A stretch of 14,954 bases of DNA from Candidatus Susulua stagnicola (GTDB lineage: Bacteria > Omnitrophota > Gorgyraeia > Duberdicusellales > 4484-171): assembly GCA_030765735.1 (NCBI GenBank), contig JAVCBZ010000094.1:1-14954 (forward strand), given 5' to 3'. This document shows, one piece after another, positions 14,520-14,954 of this stretch (the first letter of the stretch is position 1; every line of letters starts with the position of its first letter). Made by a program: the position numbers and the translations under genes. The notes below the pieces were generated by a model that ran no database searches, was not told where the DNA came from, and saw nothing but the letters and a program-made list of their open reading frames with translations.

Positions 14520-14954
14520 ATGATTAATTTTAAATATAAGGCTAGAGATAAGTTTGCAAAGTTAGTAACCGGAGTAATTTCAGCTAAAACTAAAGAAGAT
14601 GTTGCTAAAAAACTTAAAGAAATGGGGTATGCTCCAGTTTCTATAGTTAAAGTAGCTGAGGCGAAGACTCGAAACATTTTAAAAGGAGGCAGGCGGGTAA
14701 AACTTGAAGAGTTGAATGCTTTTACGCGTCAACTTTATTCTTTACAAAAAGCCGGAGTGCCCTTGCTTGCTAGTCTTGATGCAATTACTATTCAAACTAA
14801 AAATCGATACTTTAAAGTGGTTATTGAAGAAAGCTCCCTTGGTATTAAAGGAGGCTTAAGTTTTTCTCAAAGTTTAGAAAAATATAAGGCTGTTTTTGGC
14901 GATATTTATATTGGGATGATAAAATCGGCTGAAGCTATTGGTAGGATGGTAGAA
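14520..14954 (+). CDS. pilC: Type IV pilus / type II secretion inner-membrane platform protein (PilC/GspF family), partial
   Basis: The platform protein that the assembly ATPase acts on in the inner membrane. The first 145 residues are present and the frame runs off the right edge. The start ATG 14520 follows AGG by about six bases and lies 15 bases after the pilB stop. The N-terminus MINFKYKARDKFAKLVTGVI and the segment KTKEDVAKKLKEMGYAPVSI match the usual GspF/PilC beginning. The first GspF domain follows with FTRQLYSLQKAGVPLLASLD, GLSFSQSLEKYKAVFGDIYI and MIKSAEAIGRMVE. The second cytoplasmic domain and the membrane segments lie outside the window. Confidence 0.93.
   Translation, partial: MINFKYKARDKFAKLVTGVISAKTKEDVAKKLKEMGYAPVSIVKVAEAKTRNILKGGRRVKLEELNAFTRQLYSLQKAGVPLLASLDAITIQTKNRYFKVVIEESSLGIKGGLSFSQSLEKYKAVFGDIYIGMIKSAEAIGRMVE

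Overview
This is an AT-rich window (G+C roughly one third by eye) from a bacterial chromosome. Genes are densely packed and almost all on the + strand. The mix suggests a Gram-negative-type, little-cultivated lineage, possibly Candidatus Omnitrophota or a relative: STAS and PilZ relics, response regulators with GGDEF or EAL outputs, PilB/PilC, and small conserved-looking orphan proteins. That placement is inference from gene style only. I saw no rRNA, tRNA, CRISPR array, phage gene or transposase.

Left part (1-2400). A Glu/Lys-rich protein with a C-terminal membrane anchor enters from the left edge. It is followed 4 bases later by undecaprenyl-diphosphatase (uppP). Next comes a decayed stretch (1263-1677): a frameshifted, truncated STAS domain runs directly into the C-terminal half of a PilZ domain, as if a deletion had joined two neighbouring genes. 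A strong promoter then drives two small orphan genes.

Middle (2417-6640). A YqeY-family gene on the - strand diverges from a tandem-CBS-domain gene. They share a perfect 11-bp inverted repeat that contains an extended -10 box for each direction. The CBS gene is followed by the most unusual gene here: a complete translation elongation factor G carrying about 375 extra N-terminal residues (one transmembrane segment, a long coiled coil, then an acidic Glu/Lys/Pro-rich linker) in one uninterrupted frame.

Right part (6650-14954). A c-di-GMP and envelope block: REC-GGDEF protein, MscS channel, Ste24-like M48 peptidase, DNA polymerase IV (dinB), REC-EAL protein, then pilB and the start of pilC for type IV pili or type II secretion. 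The REC-GGDEF protein lacks the arginine of the usual inhibitory site but ends in a tandem motif resembling the MshEN c-di-GMP-binding domain. A c-di-GMP synthase and phosphodiesterase thus lie beside a pilus ATPase, which fits local control of pilus or surface behaviour, but the sequence does not prove it.

Promoters of TTGACA/TATAAT type, several with an extended TGn -10, can be read in most of the larger gaps. No convincing intrinsic terminators were found.
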